Shown here piece after piece: positions 60,868 to 64,000 of a stretch of 64,000 nucleotides of DNA; within the stretch, counting starts at the first letter, position 1, and every line of letters begins with the position of its first letter. This DNA comes from Coptis chinensis (taxonomy: Eukaryota > Streptophyta > Magnoliopsida > Ranunculales > Ranunculaceae), in the NCBI GenBank assembly GCA_015680905.1, contig CM027384.1, positions 74,061,501 to 74,125,500 on the forward strand, read 5' to 3'. The position numbers and the translations under genes are program-made. The notes beneath the pieces are model-generated. The model was not told where the DNA came from, did not search any database, and worked only from the letters and a program-made list of their open reading frames with translations.

Positions 60868-63800
60868 TCATTGTTCTCCAATCCTTTCTGCAACAAAAGG
60901 TTCATCCATCCCTTCGCAGGAAGATGAAGGAAAACTTAAAGGTTCATGAATAACTGCATTGACAGCATTAATCATTTCCAGTGAAGAAGAGAATCCATCC
61001 TTCTCATGGTAGAAGAGATGAGTTACTCTGAAAGTCTTCCAAAATAAATCTTTGCAACCTTTAGGCACAATACTTTCCTTTGTATTCAACACTAAACCTA
61101 GAAGCTCTCTTCTGTTGCGATCAATGATACCCTTTACCTCTCTCACAGCTTCTTGCTCTTTGATAGCTTCAGGACTATGAATCTTGCACAATAACACACT
61201 GTTCAGCTTCCCTTCCTCGCCTTCTCTCTGCAACATACTTCAAAATTAAAAGAAGATCAAGGCTAACGACATTAGACATACGAATCCAAGTATATACCTT
61301 AAAGCTCTGGATATCATTGAGAACTCGGCAACAAATGTTCATGTGCTTGAAAAGTTTGTTGTATTTCGGGCTTGTTATAACTTTTTTGGAAAGCGTAGGC
61401 TCCAGAAAGTATTGTGTTATAAGGACAACAGGTCCTAATGCGAATGAGATGCAGGCATTCTCCATATATTCCTCCATCTTGGGTGCTGACTTATCTCTTG
61501 CCCACTCATATTCTTTCATCATAGATTTAAGCAAAGTAAGCCACTGCGAGTGTATGTACAGAACAGTTATTAATTGTGAAATCTGTACATTTATGTCTGA
61601 CTTGTTCCTAAAATCAAATGTACTTTCACCATCTTGAAATTGAGGAAATTATTTCAAGATATGGAATCAATTAGATGGCTTCTGACACTACGGCCTTGTC
61701 ATGTGAATGCGATGTCTCCAAGGTCATTAATTGTCTTGTGAAGAGCTTCAAAAATAATTTCAACTTCTTCAGAGCAATAATTGGTAGCTGTGTTGCATTC
61801 CCATCTGTGGCAAGCAGGAATTCTCATAGTTATCATTGAAGGCATTACAAGAAACAAAATAAGAATTCAATCGCAAAACAAAATATTATTACAAGCAAAA
61901 AATAGAAAGAGAAAAGGAAAAACAGGACATACTTCTCTACCAAGTTGATAAGGTTTTACTAGTTCTTCTCTACTTCCTTTAACATCGAAGAAATCATCAA
62001 CCACAGTCGAAAGAAATGAATTTTTTTTCCATGACATGCGGGCATCAGATAGTTCAGGAGTAAAAACGATTCCAGCTACCGAAAAATACAAGTACTCGAG
62101 CTTCAGCCTGGCGAATTTGAGTTTATCCAATCTATTTTCTTTTACCCACCTGCTTGAGTTAAGTTGACAGTGTTAAGACAATAGTGAGTAACATGACTTT
62201 AGTTCCAAGTAGATATTGCTTACCTCTCAAGACTCGTAAGTTCTTTCTGTAGTATTCCTTGACAAAAGTTGTAATCTTCTACTACTCCAAACTGTACGAT
62301 ATCTCTGTTACCAACATTGGAGCACCTAATACAAGGCAGTCGGTTAACACGACAATTAACATACTGTGCAATAATATGACAACAAAAAAAAGCAAATCTT
62401 GAAGAAAAGAAAGGCTACCTATATGATGCTTTCAGGACGCGAAGACTATCCACATTGTAGTACTCGATATTTCTCCTGTTTTCTAGACGTTCTATATCGG
62501 CATCATAAGTGAACTTGAGAGCATTAACAACCTGTCATTGCACGCAATAACCATATCAACTTTTAGTTATGTCTTACTTTGATTCTCTTCTGACTGAGAT
62601 GACTCCCGATGATAAAGGAAGTTTAAGTATTGTACTCATATAGTCATATGGGTGAATACCTCTTTCTGGCAATTGCCATCATGTATCATGTCATTTGATA
62701 GATTCTGTTTTAATAAGTGACTTGTCCACGAATTTAGTGTCTCCAGAACCGGTTCATTTGGTGATATCATGATCTGCGATGTTTTGTATAACTCCAAAAG
62801 AGTACGTATACCTTTGAGATCCCCACCAGCAGAAGTGAAGAAATCTATTTCTTCTTTGAATTCAGCTAATGTGTCTACACCACATATTGATAAATTTAAC
62901 TTCCATCATTGGGATAAATATAGCTATACCATTAAATATAATATAGATCGCCTCACCGGAAGAAACTGCATAGCCATTTATCCGTAAGAGCCGAAAAGCC
63001 AAAGAACAGATCTCTATGTCTAAGAATATCTCATCATCCCTCTGCAGCCAACACCTAGTCATAGGCCATGATCAATGATATCGGAATTCAGAATAACTAT
63101 CTGTTATGTGGGTTACTATTTCCTTGCAAGATTAAGTGCATACACATTCCTATGGTTCTAATACCCTGCATACACAGCAAACTTTTTGAAAGCTCTTTGA
63201 CTACAGGACATTGGGCTGAGGCACCATTTAAAATCAACAAGCACACATTGAAATAAAAATGCATTAATTCAGTAGGTACTGATATGTTTCGTCTAATACA
63301 CTTCTGATTTCATTCCTAAATTGTCTCCCAATTCCCGTTCTCTCAAGACGGTCAACCATAGAGAGATGGATATACACATCCACTGGATAACTGGTGGGAA
63401 CTGTAAAGACAATTGTAAAGTAGTAGAATCTAGATCTTCGACTGTTAACAGTGAGAAAATAAAGATTCATATAAACATCATTAGTTACCAGCGTTGGCGA
63501 ACATTTTTAAGAGTAAGCGCAAGTATTCCAAACACTTCGCATCCTGATTTTGAATAAAAGTGGCAGCAGTGGTTGATGGGGAATTGAACATAGACCCATT
63601 TTTCCTCTGCCATTTCATGACCTCCTTCCAGTCACATAATTTAGTTAGTCTTTCAGATGTGTATGCTAGATAAGCTTTACTTCCCTTGGAATTGATTTTG
63701 GAGACTCTGAACAAGATGTCAAACACTGTTACAAGTAGAAATAGAGAACAACTCCAACTAAAGAATAAGAACATGCATACCTTTCAAACTCCAAATCCCA

Positions 63801-63900
63801 TTTGTGAAGCATTGTTTCAACAAATTTTGGACTGAATGGAAGGTTTAAGTCCAAATCTTTGGCATATTCTGATGCAGAGCATGAAGTTGTTCCTGCCAAG
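60868..63900 (-). pseudogene. ent-Kaurene-synthase-like class I diterpene synthase, 5'-truncated
   Basis: Eleven exons are readable on the minus strand: about 63900-63781, 63706-63489, 63400-63280, 63054-62957, 62874-62660, 62531-62419, 62325-62224, 62149-61933, 61804-about 61675, 61543-61298 and 61227-60868. They spell kaurene synthase landmarks: [61 protein letters not shown]-like TPELSDAR, the Mg-binding DDFFD, and NDIQSFK plus REGEEGKLN (the NSE/DTE region). Class I enzymes ionise copalyl diphosphate in plastids for gibberellin or specialised diterpenes. The first exons, with the N-terminus and transit peptide, are missing. The DDFFD exon has one extra base near its 3' end. The next exon has TGA where Trp is expected (GRSV context) and lacks a clear donor. 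Likely a pseudogene. KS and KS-like paralogues cannot be told apart here. Confidence 0.88.
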
Positions 63901-64000
63901 TCATAGGCGTGCGCCTATCTTCCCTTTACATTTTTTTTTATGGGCGTGAGCCATTAGTTGAGTCCAAGCCCATGGTTTGAGTCCATTAGTTAGTTGGACA
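63901..64000. other. Repeat-like sequence replacing the upstream exons
   Basis: Similarity to kaurene synthase stops near 63890-63900. The last 100 bases contain TGGGCGTGAGCCATTAG and two copies of GAGTCCA...CCCATGGTTTGAGTCC-like phrases, suggesting a mobile element border. Whether the missing exons lie beyond the window cannot be seen. Confidence 0.4.

Overview
This is nuclear DNA from a flowering plant, almost certainly a eudicot. It is AT-rich and repeat-dense. Plant-only families are present (a CYP76-type cytochrome P450, an ent-kaurene-synthase-like diterpene synthase, a chloroplast chaperonin fragment, plant mobile domain sequence). So are plant transposons of nearly every class, including a Tat-lineage Ty3/gypsy element, Copia elements, Helitrons, CACTA, hAT-type, PIF/Harbinger-type, MITEs and tRNA-derived SINEs. 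There is no sign of bacterial, organellar or viral-genome organisation. No tRNA, rRNA or CRISPR array was seen.

Only one host gene looks whole: a two-exon CYP76-type P450 on the minus strand (38756-40456, 510 residues). A second host gene, an ent-kaurene-synthase-like diterpene synthase (60868-about 63900, minus), keeps eleven recognisable exons and the DDFFD motif. It has lost its 5' exons and carries a frameshift and an in-frame stop, so it is probably a pseudogene.

Layout. 1-4.2 kb: a short LTR element inserted into a minus-strand Copia fossil. 4.8-5.8 kb: a hAT-type non-autonomous element with a perfect 8-bp target duplication. 6.6-18.8 kb: a nest in which a terminal-inverted-repeat element is split by an 11.1-kb minus-strand Helitron (7259-18389) carrying a CYP82-like P450 fragment, with a SINE in the left arm. 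18.8-23 kb: a long fold-back hairpin, an element with about 190-bp inverted repeats, and a cluster of fold-back MITEs, one of which holds a second SINE. 23-25.2 kb: a third SINE and a PIF/Harbinger-type ORF1 remnant. 25.3-30.9 kb: a CACTA element that has picked up exons and introns of the chloroplast co-chaperonin CPN20, with a receptor-kinase fragment lying inside the CPN20 first intron, plus a C48 (Ulp1) peptidase remnant. 31.2-33.8 kb: an LTR-like fragment and a plant-mobile-domain sequence. 34-35.3 kb: a 638-bp tandem duplication built of about 141-bp monomers. 35.9-38.7 kb: a mini-Helitron, a small TIR element and unassigned sequence. 38.8-40.5 kb: the P450. 40.8-50.6 kb: a 9.8-kb Tat-lineage gypsy fossil with antisense frames. 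52.9-60.2 kb: a second mini-Helitron, a LINE-type reverse transcriptase fragment, a gypsy gag-protease fossil, a second short LTR element and a Helitron 5' end. 60.9-63.9 kb: the diterpene synthase.

Taken together, the window records repeated nesting of mobile elements around a diterpene synthase and a CYP76 P450. It also shows at least two independent cases of DNA transposons carrying host gene pieces. The co-location of a class I diterpene synthase and a CYP76 invites the question of a degraded diterpenoid locus, but one intact and one broken gene about 20 kb apart do not prove it.
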